The notes under the pieces: model-generated
Databases searched by the model: none
What the model was told of the DNA's origin: nothing
The model's input: the letters and a program-made list of their open reading frames with translations, nothing else
Program-made: the position numbers and the translations under genes
NCBI GenBank assembly: GCA_947179485.1
Contig: OX359246.1
Location: 55,531,632 to 55,595,631, forward strand
Origin: Allacma fusca
Lineage: Eukaryota; Arthropoda; Collembola; Symphypleona; Sminthuridae
DNA: 64,000 bases
Reading direction: 5' to 3'
In this document: positions 12,701-23,247 of the stretch, in pieces
Numbering within the stretch: position 1 is the stretch's first letter
Layout: each line of letters opens with the position of its first letter

Positions 12701-14974
12701 GAAGCATCAGACATGTGTTGGTGCTTTCCCATAGACTATATTTTAAAGTGTTCCCCTTGTAAGAGCACTTAAATTAGACTGTACAAATTCTGATATTTTC
12801 AGGGTGCGTTTGTAAAAATGCCATTAAAATTCTTGCTAGGAAAAATGAGTGCTAAAAATTATTTTTTTTGTTAAAACAGACGCTTCCGTTTGACCCCGAT
12901 ACTGTCCGAGGCGGAGAGGTTCGGTGATGAGGAGCAAGATGCTGCCCGGTACACCGTAGCAGTGGTCAGATCTGACTCAGGAATTCAGTACATTTCGGAT
13001 TTAAGGGGCAAACGGTCCTGCCATGGCTCCGTGAGCAGCCTGACTGGCTGGAACATCCCTTTGATTGTCCTCCAAGACTCCTCACTCATCTACAGGGACT
13101 GTAACTTTGGACAGTCCCTGGCGGAGTTCTTCTCCGCAAGTTGTATCCCTGGAGCTAATGAGCCAGAGTTGTATCTCCCCCAGTCCCTCTGCTCCTTATG
13201 TGTGGGCACCAATTTAGGTAAAATACAATACTTCCCTCAGCTCAATGAGCCATCACCACCAGAATGATACCATTAGGGTCACCGGACTGAGCTTCAAATT
13301 CTCTATAGATTATTGCTCCTATAAAATGTATAGGATTAATAAAAAATGTATATACGCACAGGGGTGGATCCCACTCCAGATAACCCGTTATAATTTGATT
13401 AAGAGTCTTCCCAAAAAATTTTCCATTATATGAAATCGACCTTAGATTTTTTTTTTAAAAACTAAAATTGAAACTGTACAAGAACTGCGAGCTCAAAAAT
13501 GACATCCCCTTCCACCTGACTACGTATGTACATATGCCTAGGCTTGGTCCCATTAATAATTGACTGTTTTTTTCTGGTACTTTGGGACTTACATACAATA
13601 GTTCACGTTTTGGGTTGATTTTTGGAATTTTATTACAAGAGTTGACAACGCTACTGAAAGGGAAGAAGGTGGAAGTTATTAGTAGTTTTTAAAGTATTAG
13701 AGTATTTATTAAATTTATAACTTTATGGTCCCTATCCATGGTTCTTAGATGCACCAGGCCTGGTGAACAGGAACAGTTTCTGTGCCAACAACGAGCTGGA
13801 AGGTTTCTACGGGGATTTAGGAGCCTTCCGTTGCCTTCCGGTTGGGGCTGCTGATGTTGCTTTTGTGGACCATTTGACTCCTTTACTGAACACGGGTATG
13901 TGCAAAAAGCCTGTTCATTTTTAATGACATTACCTCTCAAGCGTAAGTTTCTCATTGAAATACTAAAAGAGCAATTTGGAGTGTAATGATGTTCACTTGT
14001 TCAATCATGCTCTTACTACATTATGAAAGAATATCTACAAAAAGTATAGGTACACAAGTTTCTGGTATACCTGGAAGGTAGAATTTTTTTTCCGGAGACA
14101 ATTTTCAAGTTGAAAAGCATTGAGGATATTTGTGTAAGGTTTTGAAAAAATTCATCTTTTTTTTTTAATATTTTTATTCGGGGGGAAAAGATGGTCTTGC
14201 AAACGCGACGTGGGCAGCTGGACTCCAGTCCTTAAATTTCCGTCTGGTCTGTCCCTACGGTCCATCACGTTCCGTGACAGAGTTCCGTCAGTGTCATTGG
14301 GGGAAAATCCCAGCGGACAAAGTGATCACCAGTGAAGATAAAGACTTTTATGAACGTGAGGACATTCGATTGACTCTATTGAGACTGTCGCAGATTTTCC
14401 ATCCGGACCAAACTGTCTACCGCCTTTTCGGACCCTACTACGGCATCCCCAACCTGCTCTTTAAGGCATTCACATTAATTTATTTTTGCTTGTCTCTCTC
14501 TCTCTCTCTCTCTCGCTAAATCCTTCCAGTTTTTCATTCATTCATTTTTGAGTCGGCTGTTTTCCTTGGGAAAATTCCTGATGAATTGTATTGAACTTTG
14601 TGCTGGAGCTCGGTATGAAATTGTTGAAGCCAGTGAGGGAAGAGCTCTGTTTGTTTCTTATCCGTAAAAGCCTATATTTTAGTCTAGTTTTTTCATTGGC
14701 TATATGTTCTCATGTTCTCTCTATCTTTTTTCTCCAGGATATCTCAACCGGCTTGACGGCTCTCACGGATGATGTTGACAGCTCCCGTCGAATTGATCAG
14801 TACGGACGCTTTGTCACCTCAAATAAGGACATTGTCTATGATCAACAATATGCCAACAGAATCATTCGAGATATTGATGAATGTAACGGAGTGGCAGCGG
14901 GTGGGCCGTCCCTCAGTATTGTCTTGACAACCGGAGCACTCCTTTTGTTACAGTTTGTCATGACTCTGTCATGA
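3771..14974 (+). CDS. transferrin, two-lobed, GPI-anchored (melanotransferrin/Tsf2-Tsf3-like)
   Basis: Ten exons: 3771-3852, 8450-8552, 10136-10275, 11239-11517, 11634-12070, 12197-12585, 12880-13217, 13749-13895, 14191-14465, 14738-14974 (2427 nt, 808 aa). Residues 1-23 form a signal peptide. The N-lobe covers about 30-345, with RLC near the start, SCHTAFGRTSGW and LCELC. The C-lobe covers about 348-730, with SCHGSVSSLTGW and LCSLC. The protein ends in a hydrophobic tail after GGPS, as in GPI-anchored melanotransferrins. Iron ligands are eroded. In the N-lobe Asp is E80, Tyr113 is kept, the second Tyr is F227 and His is about K321, while T139/R143 of the anion site remain. In the C-lobe D468 and Y501 remain, but the second Tyr is D612, His is about D681 and the anion Thr/Arg are G526/S530. 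An Asn/Ser-rich insert lies at about 263-292. Exon 9 needs a GC donor (aag|gcattc). Long introns hold nothing I recognise. A role at the cell surface rather than in iron transport is inferred. Confidence 0.93.
14493..14514. repeat. (CT)n microsatellite in transferrin intron 9
   Basis: CT repeat seen directly, just downstream of the proposed GC donor of exon 9. Confidence 0.9.
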
Positions 14975-15389
14975 TTTCTAGGAAGTATTCCTTTTTTGGA
15001 CAAGGCTGAAAATAATAGAACCGAACCGGGATAAAGACATTTGAGTCAATCACGTTAATTTGAATAATGACAAGCTGTGCAAATGTACAAACAAATTATA
15101 CATCCGTCCTCTCACTCCTAGAATTCGTAGTGCTTTTCTCACATGCGAAAGCATTGTCTTCTTTTTTTGAGCTGATGCTCGTATTTTTGTTGTGACACTT
15201 TTATGTCCCCATATATTTTATAATGTTTTACAATCAGGGAAACTTTACATGTAATTACAGAAGTTCCTGAGTGTGGGGGGGGGCCTCTTCCAAAAGTGGA
15301 AAAATATTAGGTTAATTACTTTAGTTGACAATCAGGGAGTTTATTTTTCGAAGCTAACATAAAATCGAGGTTGATATTTACATGTCCCC

Positions 15390-15395
15390 AATAAA
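15390..15395 (+). terminator. candidate poly(A) signal of the transferrin gene
   Basis: AATAAA lies about 415 nt after the stop codon and is followed by a T-rich stretch. It is the first canonical hexamer I found downstream. Assignment is by position only. Confidence 0.4.
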
Positions 15396-18132
15396 AATTA
15401 ATTTTTTTTTTACTACTGTTGAAGCTATCTGGTGCCTATATTTCTGTAGTTTAATGTTGTAGTTTGTACTAAGCTAGTATCTATCTATAGTAATAAATTA
15501 TCCGCATTATTATTAACTTCAAATAATTACCCGGAACATTGTAATTGTTAGAATTGTTAGTGCTCTTGGAGCGAAAGGTCAGTTTTGAGCAGTATGTCTT
15601 ACTGCCTTCAAAATCTTATGTGAAATTTTGAAGTTTGTTATTTTTTCAAATGAGAAAATAGTAATTCCTGTGCAATAATATGTAATTGACTCATTGCATG
15701 TCAGGTCTCTGTGAGAACATTGGGATTTAATACAAGATTTTATAAAATTATGAAAAGGCAGTATAATGTTTTCTGGAGGATTGAAATCCTTGTATTTGGA
15801 AATATAGACGATCAGGGATGATTTTGTGTACTAGTATTATGGCCATGTGTACATATGTATGTAATTATTTACTTATATATTAAATCCATATAGTATTTGT
15901 TGCATGTTTGATAATATAAATTGAACCCGTGTGTTACTTATATTTATATAATTATACATAGATAGTTTTTCCAATAGGCTTCCTACTTATGTGCTTCGCC
16001 TGTGCCCTGATTATAAACAATCCTTCCAGGTATTGCGAATTATATACTGTGTACTTACATTTGTGTGTTTGAATGCGGTGATAATTAAAAAACAAAACTT
16101 TGTGATGTTGATTCCGAAGCCCAAAGACATTAAGTGTTGAATTTAAACTTCCTTCAATAAACAATTTGGCGATCACTATTCTGTAAAATCATGAAAGATG
16201 TACAATTCGTGCACATTTCCAACACCCGTCTCTAATCCCTGATTATAAATTATGCCTTAAATTTTTTACTAATTTCTTGCTATACCAATCAACTTCTTGC
16301 AGGGATTATACGGAATGCATAGCCCCTGTTTGGCAAAATCAAAAGCACAACCAGGAGAACATTTTTATTTGACAATAAGGACGGGCTCAAGTATTTATAA
16401 AAATTCCTAGAAACTTTTCTCGGAACAAACAGCTCCCTTGAAAACCCACAGTCACTTGTGGGTGGAATGTAACATATCAGTGGTTAAGATCACTTTCAAA
16501 AACTATTTGATTTAATTGCTACTCACAAAAATATCATCGCAACCGAAATTTTGAAAGCCCTCAAATAGTTTATTATGATATTCAAAAATATGTCCAAAGT
16601 CGGAACAACCTGAACTTTTTGTGATACAAATACAGCAACAGTCAATTCACGTAGTGTCTTAGTATTTTGTATAAATTAACAAATAGGAGGCAGTGTAAAA
16701 TTGAATTCTACAATGTAAATAAATCTATGGTTACATAATTAAATTAAAATTCTAAATAATTAGATGCTTTGCTCGTTATCAGAAACATGAGAAAAAATCT
16801 GTCAAGTTTAAAGGGAAAAAGCACATGTATTTTTATAATTTACTATTCGTCGGCTACAATAATTATTATTATAATGATGCTTTCCAAGAGCCCCAGCCAT
16901 AAACTATAACCCCATGCAGTTCCGGTGTAAACTCATACATAATTATGAATCAAATGCATACTCATCTGATGATTGGATTATTGTTTACTATGGAAGCCTT
17001 TAAAAGAACTATAAATTAATGGCTATAAATATGTGCTCTCATGGGTTTGTAGTGTAGGAATGCCACTCTAGTATCTAACCTTGTTTGTACTTTCACGTGT
17101 GAGCAAGGGTGAAATTTCCTTTTGTAAATATATTTTCAAATAAAAACTATACGGAAGTCTGTTGGTTGATGATGAAATTTTAAAGGAGGTTTTCGAATGG
17201 GAGCAATTTGTTGTAGGGGGTATGGCGAGAGAGCGAGGGAAAGTAAAATAGAAGAACATTCTCTGTGTTTTGTTGACTCTGGAAATAATTTATTGTAAGA
17301 GAAAAGAGGAAGAAAAAGGGAAGGTTCTTAGGACTTTTATGTGTGAACAATGAGAAGCGGTTCGTACTCTCTCCATTCACTCGGCCCTTTACGACCTTTC
17401 TGGGATTTTCTCCTCCTGTCCCTACAATTTCCTCTCCTTTTCTGCCTGCCGGTCATTCCTTCTAAACTTATATGAAACGAGTCGGAAGGAAACAAGGCTT
17501 TCCCTTGCTTTCACTTTCAACAGAGTTCCTCATTTTTTCAAGGTTAAGGTTTATCTTCCCCGTAGATTTATTTTACTTGGGCAAAGTAATCTTCTTTCAA
17601 AAATATTATTTTTTTGGCTGGGGCCAGTGTAGTAGAGCATGTCTCAAGAATTTATTATGAAGTGACAGACAGGTAGGAAATAAAATCCTCTGTGTCTCAA
17701 ATTTTGTTCTTTCGTTTATGTAAAGATTTGTTACACGGTTGGTGACTTCGTGAGGTTAAATTGCTTCTTCTTCTTCTTCCTCTTTCCCCCCCCCCTCACC
17801 CCCCAAAAACCAACTCTGTATATCCTCTTTCCCAGCGTACGTGTTGCTCCTTTCACCGACTTTGGCTTCGAGATTAATGTGTTTCATACGAGTGCACATA
17901 CAGTGATTGTGTGTCTGGGCACATCCACTGCTGGAGAAACCACTCCACTATGTTCCTCTCTTGTCTCTCCGTGAGCGTATGCCTTTAACAAAACTAAATG
18001 CGTAAACACATTGACGACTCTTCAGTTGTCCATCTTTACCTCCGGCCTTCCTTATCCCTCCTTTCTTCTGCTCCTCACACGGAGTGCGCACATTTATGTG
18101 AGCCGTATTCTCAGTAACTTGTTTCCTCTCTT

Positions 18133-18141
<9 letters not shown>

Positions 18142-18171
<30 letters not shown>
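18142..18171. repeat. (CT)n microsatellite
   Basis: CT repeat seen directly inside a longer pyrimidine-rich patch. Confidence 0.9.
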
Positions 18172-18174
<3 letters not shown>

Positions 18175-19274
18175 GACTTCAGCTTCTAGGATTGGGGCGG
18201 GTGGAGAAAGCCACATCCGCTTCATTTTTCTTCTGTCCATTTATATCCACATCCATTATTTGGAGCCCTCTAAATATACACTGTCACATACACAATCCCA
18301 TTTAGATTTCCTCTAAAGCGTCCCCATACTATCTAAGACAAAATTTACTACATTCGAATTGCTTGTAAAACTTTAATCCATGTGAAACCATTGAAGAGAA
18401 CAACATATCCCGTCAAAGTGTCATTCAAAATGTCATTACTTTTCAAAACAATTTTTTTATTTCTTACAATTCTTTTGATTCCTGCAAAAAAAAAGGCTTC
18501 ATCAAATAATAATATATTGTAGTCATTAAATGACAGACACTTTAATTACAGATAGCGTAGGTATAATAGATATAGATACATATATTTTTAGAAAATTCTT
18601 ATCACTGAAAATCTTACCTTTTCCCGTTTCAGAGGGTCATCTTATAAAAGGAATTTAATAAGCCCCTTTTTAGTAGTCCCTACAAAGGAAGGTTTGAATA
18701 TTTAATGTAGAATTCCCTTTCCATTCAATGTGTATCCGTTTTTGTCCGTAATGTGTGTCCCGAACAAACTTCCTGTAGAATATTATGGAGGAAGGGCGGG
18801 GATTCCATTTGTGAATGCATAATTATTACACTCTGTATGTAAGTAAACCTCTGGAATTATGACAGTCCTAACGATTGCAGTTATTCAGCTTGAAAATATA
18901 ATCTAATATTTTGAGATACTCCCCGCACCCTTATCAAGTGCAGACAGATGTGAGGGAATGGAGCCGGAGCCTGTGACTTAGTAGTTTGAAATCAATTATT
19001 CATACTAAAATAACACGTTTTTCTTCTCTGACGTGAGGAAATGGAGCTCAAATTGGCTCCGGACCCTCAAAGAATGCAGAATACCTGGGATGTTAATACT
19101 ATCCCGTTTCCTTTGACGAGTTAATTAACTCCCTTTCGGGATGAATTCTGTAGTCCGCTCGCACTAATTTTCTTTAACATATTTTCATAAAAACCAATGA
19201 AGACTGTGTTATAGAGTTATAAAATAAAATACTGGAAGAACAACAAAAGAAAATTCTCTTCCCCGTCACTTCAG

Positions 19275-19393
19275 GACGTTCCAAGTTGGAGTATAATGTC
19301 ATGGAGAAAGTGCTCTCCATTGAAGATGAAGCTCTTAGGAGAGAACGGGCGGAACAAAGTGAAGAAAAAAGTACTGAGGCAGAGAAATCATAG
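19275..19393 (+). CDS. candidate terminal coding exon, unknown gene
   Basis: A good acceptor (pyrimidine run then acttcag) precedes a 119-nt open frame entering in phase 1 and ending at TAG. The 38 residues are strongly charged (key stretch NVMEKVLSIEDEALRRERAE) and amphipathic or coiled-coil-like, as in a cytoplasmic tail. I could not find the preceding exon between 15 and 19.2 kb, and I recognise no family. It may be chance. Confidence 0.25.
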
Positions 19394-20028
19394 ATTATGT
19401 ATGCAAATCAACGCGTCAGAAGTTAATAGCGACATGACTCAGTCATATGAATAATTCACTTTGAGCATAAGCCTGTAGATGAGCTATATAGAGCCTCATC
19501 GCACCAGAGAGAGGAACTACGAGCAATGCAGGGCTAATTGCACGTATCAAATTTTTATAATTAGATAAGCTATACTCCAGTGATGGAAAAAATTCTCCCT
19601 ATTTTTATTTATTCTTCTGTATAACATGTTGTAGGATAACAGGATGCTGGAGGGGCATAAAAAAGTAATAATTTGTAGTTGTACATACGGAACTTGGAGC
19701 ATTTGAAAAAATAACATAGGAGCTGTCTATATGCGCCTATTTGACTTGAATAAAGATCTGGGAATTGGGTCGACTTGACATTATTCGGCAGAGCGTCGTA
19801 AGGAAATTGTGAACATGACATTAAAATGTAAGAAAATGGTCCGATTACGGAAAACCTTTTACTCTTATTTCCGTTCAGAGATTTCTCGTGGGATTGGCGG
19901 CAAAACATTTTCCGCTCCTGCTCTCAATAAAGCTCCGTATCGGGGTAGTCACATCAGTATACAGCTGGTGAGCCTCTAAATGTACACATACTTTTCGCAT
20001 AGTGAGAACGTGTTGCGGGAGAAACCCG

Positions 20029-20070
20029 AGAGAGAGAGAGAGAGAGAGAAAGAGAAAGAGAGAGAGAGAA
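20029..20070. repeat. (AG)n-rich microsatellite
   Basis: Interrupted AG repeat seen directly. Confidence 0.9.
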
Positions 20071-20643
20071 AGCATGTCGTAGTAAATCCTTGTGTCAAAA
20101 AATAACTCCTCATTGCTTATGATTGTCGGAGCGAGAGCAAGCGGAATCTGCAGGGCGAGACAGAAAGAGACAAAAATGTTATTGAAAACGAGGGAAATAA
20201 ATTTTGAGTTGGGATACAAAAAAAATAAGGAAAATACAGAAAACTATGTTCAGCTAGAGTTTAGTGATAGTTTTTTTTTGTCGTCGTCGTGCTCACGTTT
20301 TACAAAATACTAACTCAAAAATAACGCCTCGGCTCACCTCTGTCTCTCTGTTGACTCTTTCCTTTGTTTGTTCCCTCTCTTATCCCATGTCAGGATAATA
20401 TGGAAATTATGTTAAATTTTTATTCCGAGAACGTAAAGCGTGTGGTCAGCCATAAATTTCTCCTTGACAGTCCGAGCAAGCTGAGTGAGGAATGAGTCCG
20501 TCCCGACCCATTCTTAAATTTGACTAGGAAATTATCATTTCTTCCACATAACATTTCCAGTAACAACGGCACTTGGTCTGCAACCTTTTCCCCGTGCCTT
20601 TCCTTTTTTTTCTATTTCTACGGATCTTTTCCTCCTGATTGAG

Positions 20644-20668
20644 GAGAGAGAGAGAGAGAGAGAGAGAG
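20644..20668. repeat. (AG)n microsatellite
   Basis: AG repeat seen directly. Confidence 0.9.
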
Positions 20669-20843
20669 GAAGATTTACATGCACTGGTAAGAAGAGCAAG
20701 GGCTGGAGCATTGCATTTGTGAGGTGATTCAAATGTAAATGTCCTGAGTTTGTTATTATGCATGTTTGAATCTCACCCTCGGATTTACTCAAAAGGGTTG
20801 TAGTTCTCTATCCCAGTCATTTTTGCATAAGTAATAGTTTCCC

Positions 20844-20876
20844 TGTGTATGTGTGTGTGCGTGTGTGTGTGTGTCT
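20844..20876. repeat. (GT)n microsatellite
   Basis: GT repeat with few interruptions, immediately upstream of the candidate exon that starts at 20881. Confidence 0.9.
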
Positions 20877-20880
20877 GTAA

Positions 20881-22817
20881 ATGTGTGAAGATCTGGCTAC
20901 GGTTGAGTTTCCAAGGAGTTGTGAAACATACAGATACTTGGATGAGGAATCGGGTGAGAAAAATGCAGCTTCTACCCGCTTCTTAAATCGAGAGGGTAGA
21001 ACTTCAAGGAACCATGCCGGGTGAGTGAAGGTTTCAAGGGGAATCTTCCTTTACTGTATACTTAAAGGTTCGAAGTGAGGAAACTTCTCCTGTATAATGC
21101 TATCACCGAACATTGTGTTCCCTGTACATTTGTGTATTTCTGAGGGATGTGGGGAAAGGATACTCAAAGTGCATTCCCATTCAAGTGCTCGGTAAACCCT
21201 AAAAAATGTGCACATTTTCTAATAAAATATGAGAAAATGGCTGGGACTATTTACAGTTATTGCGGATGTTCCAGATACTTTTGTTGTCACATTCTCAGAC
21301 TTTCTCTGCCATACATTCCCCTCTGTTTTTCACCTTTTTATCTCCACTCATTTATAACATGCATATAGTTTTTGACTCCGCGTCTCCTACCTTTTTTTTT
21401 ATCCCTGTACAAACACAACATATCCTTTTTTGAACAAGGATACAAAGATTTGGCTATTAGAACTGCTGTAAATGGATTTTGCTATAGATACTTAATTTTT
21501 TTGTAAATAAGTATATGAGAATGCTCCTGTTGGCACAGTGGGCTCTGGCTAAATAAGACCTTGTAGGAGTCTCACTGAATAAAGGCTTTGCTTTTTAAAC
21601 TACTCTTATTTATACCTTCTGGTCCAGACAAAATTCACATTCCTTACTTGACAAAAGCAATAGAGATGCTTATCCTTAGGAATAGCCTTTAACACGGTAT
21701 TTTACTACTTACATTTCAATGTTTCGAAGATATACAGATACATACTATTCAATACTAACTTCCATTACTAATAAATTGTATAATTCCTTTGCATCTTTGC
21801 CGACAACCATATATGTATTGTACATATGTACATATGTACAATTATCAGAATTTTGTTAGACTAAAGCAAAGAGAAAAATGTAGGTAAGGAAGCAAGCAGG
21901 CTTTTAGGCTATTAATATTAAACTTGTACATCTATGATTATAGTATAGTTCCGTCAACACAAGGTCAATAAAATGTGCAGGAAGTCGAGAGCAGTTTCAG
22001 AAATGGAAGTAATGGAAGGGAATCCTTTGATGTAATTCGGATGTAATGTCCAGGATTTAGCTAGCAGATGTAATGGAAATCTTTGATGATGGATTTATTG
22101 CAAAATAAAAATTCATTGGCTGTCCTTCCTATTCCCGAGGAGCAGCGAGATAAAAAAAAAGGAACAGAGCGCAGCAGATGTGCAATCCGGCTTGACATAT
22201 GTATGTACATACGTGCATATATGCATGCCATGTAAGAGTGCGGAGAGTTGGGATGAATACTGGCATATAAGCATCCGAGTATTTGGTAACTGGAAGAGGT
22301 TCACTTTTGGAATAAATAATATAAATTGTCTATTCATTCTCCAGCCCTAACGACAAGGAAAGAATCTATGGAATTCTCTTTGTCGACTCTCCCTGATCAT
22401 CGAGTGACTTATTTCGATATGCCCGTTATAAGGGGAATGGAATCGCAATGGGAATGTGCAAAATATTTTTTATCTCTTTATGCCTATGCATTGTATATTT
22501 GGGAGGGGGAGTTTTTTGTTCCGCCGGCAGGAAGTCAGTTTAGGGGGCAGAGTCTCTGGGAGCATATCCATAGAATCAATATGGTGAAGCTATTTCCTTT
22601 CAGGATTATGGCACCCTTTATTGTTACACACTGCGCTTAACGACCCAAGGTGTTCAGTATTTGTTATAATATTTGTACGTCCTCCTTGTGTAGGGAAACA
22701 CCTTCAGATTGGTTTGGGGTTAACAGCGGCTTCCACAAGTTGTACACTATAGTCAGGGAAATTGCAAGTAAGCAATGCGGACTTTGTTCGGATGATCAGA
22801 AGAACTTTCCAAAATAG
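20881..22817 (+). CDS. candidate two-exon small gene or gene fragment, unknown
   Basis: Exon 20881-21020 opens with ATG right after an in-frame TAA and ends in a strong donor (ccgg|gtgagt, phase 2). Exon 22694-22817 follows a good acceptor (cctccttgtgtag), enters in the matching phase and stops at TAG. Together they give 87 residues, including YRYLDEESGEKN and TPSDWFGVNSGFHKLY, which look protein-like but match no family I know. A second strong donor (gcaa|gtaagc, after 22767) suggests that exon 2 could be internal and the gene could continue to the right, perhaps to 30948-31131. There is no signal peptide. Only phase agreement and composition support the model. Confidence 0.35.
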
Positions 22818-23044
22818 GGAATGTTTACCTATTAAGTCTTTTGACGCAGTATTTGGGAGAAAAAGCCATTTACACCCATAAACGCTTAGAACCTAGATTT
22901 GCTGGAAAATCCATATTTTTCCCGACGTGTTTACATTTTTCGCATCTTCACTCAACCATTTGGGTGCTGTGAACCTTTACGTCTGTTATGGATGAGTGTT
23001 TCATCTCATGGCTCTGTGTACTACTCAGAACAAATAAACATCAA

Positions 23045-23050
23045 TTTATT
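23045..23050 (-). terminator. candidate poly(A) signal of the GH1 gene
   Basis: TTTATT on the + strand (AATAAA on the - strand) lies about 200 nt past the GH1 stop codon. Assigned by position only. Confidence 0.35.
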
Positions 23051-23247
23051 GTCAGTCAGTAATACTTATTACAAATCAACCTTTATGAAAATTAAATTCT
23101 CACGGAAGGAACCCATCGCTTCTCAACGAGAGCCCCCTCCGATACTGATGTAGCGAGAGTTATCATCAAGATTATGCTAAGTTACACACATTACTCCGAC
23201 ATAATATTATTTACAACAACAAGTAGGTTTGGTTGGTTGTGCCACGT

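Larger units (their letters stand above)
15400..23247. other. large, mostly non-coding interval
   Basis: AT-rich sequence with pyrimidine-rich patches (17.4-18.2 kb, 20.3-20.6 kb), CT/AG and GT microsatellites and TACATATGTA words. Apart from the short candidate exons listed separately (19275-19393, 20881-21020, 22694-22817) I found no convincing coding exon on either strand. Confidence 0.5.

Noticed and set aside
21528..21580. A-box-like TGGCACAGTGG suggesting a tRNA
   Set aside because: No B-box or acceptor stem pairing at a suitable distance.
22326..22640. 104-codon + strand frame (LPDHRVTYFDMPVIRG...)
   Set aside because: It looks partly protein-like but has no supporting splice sites or family match, and it could not be joined in phase with the candidate exon at 22694.
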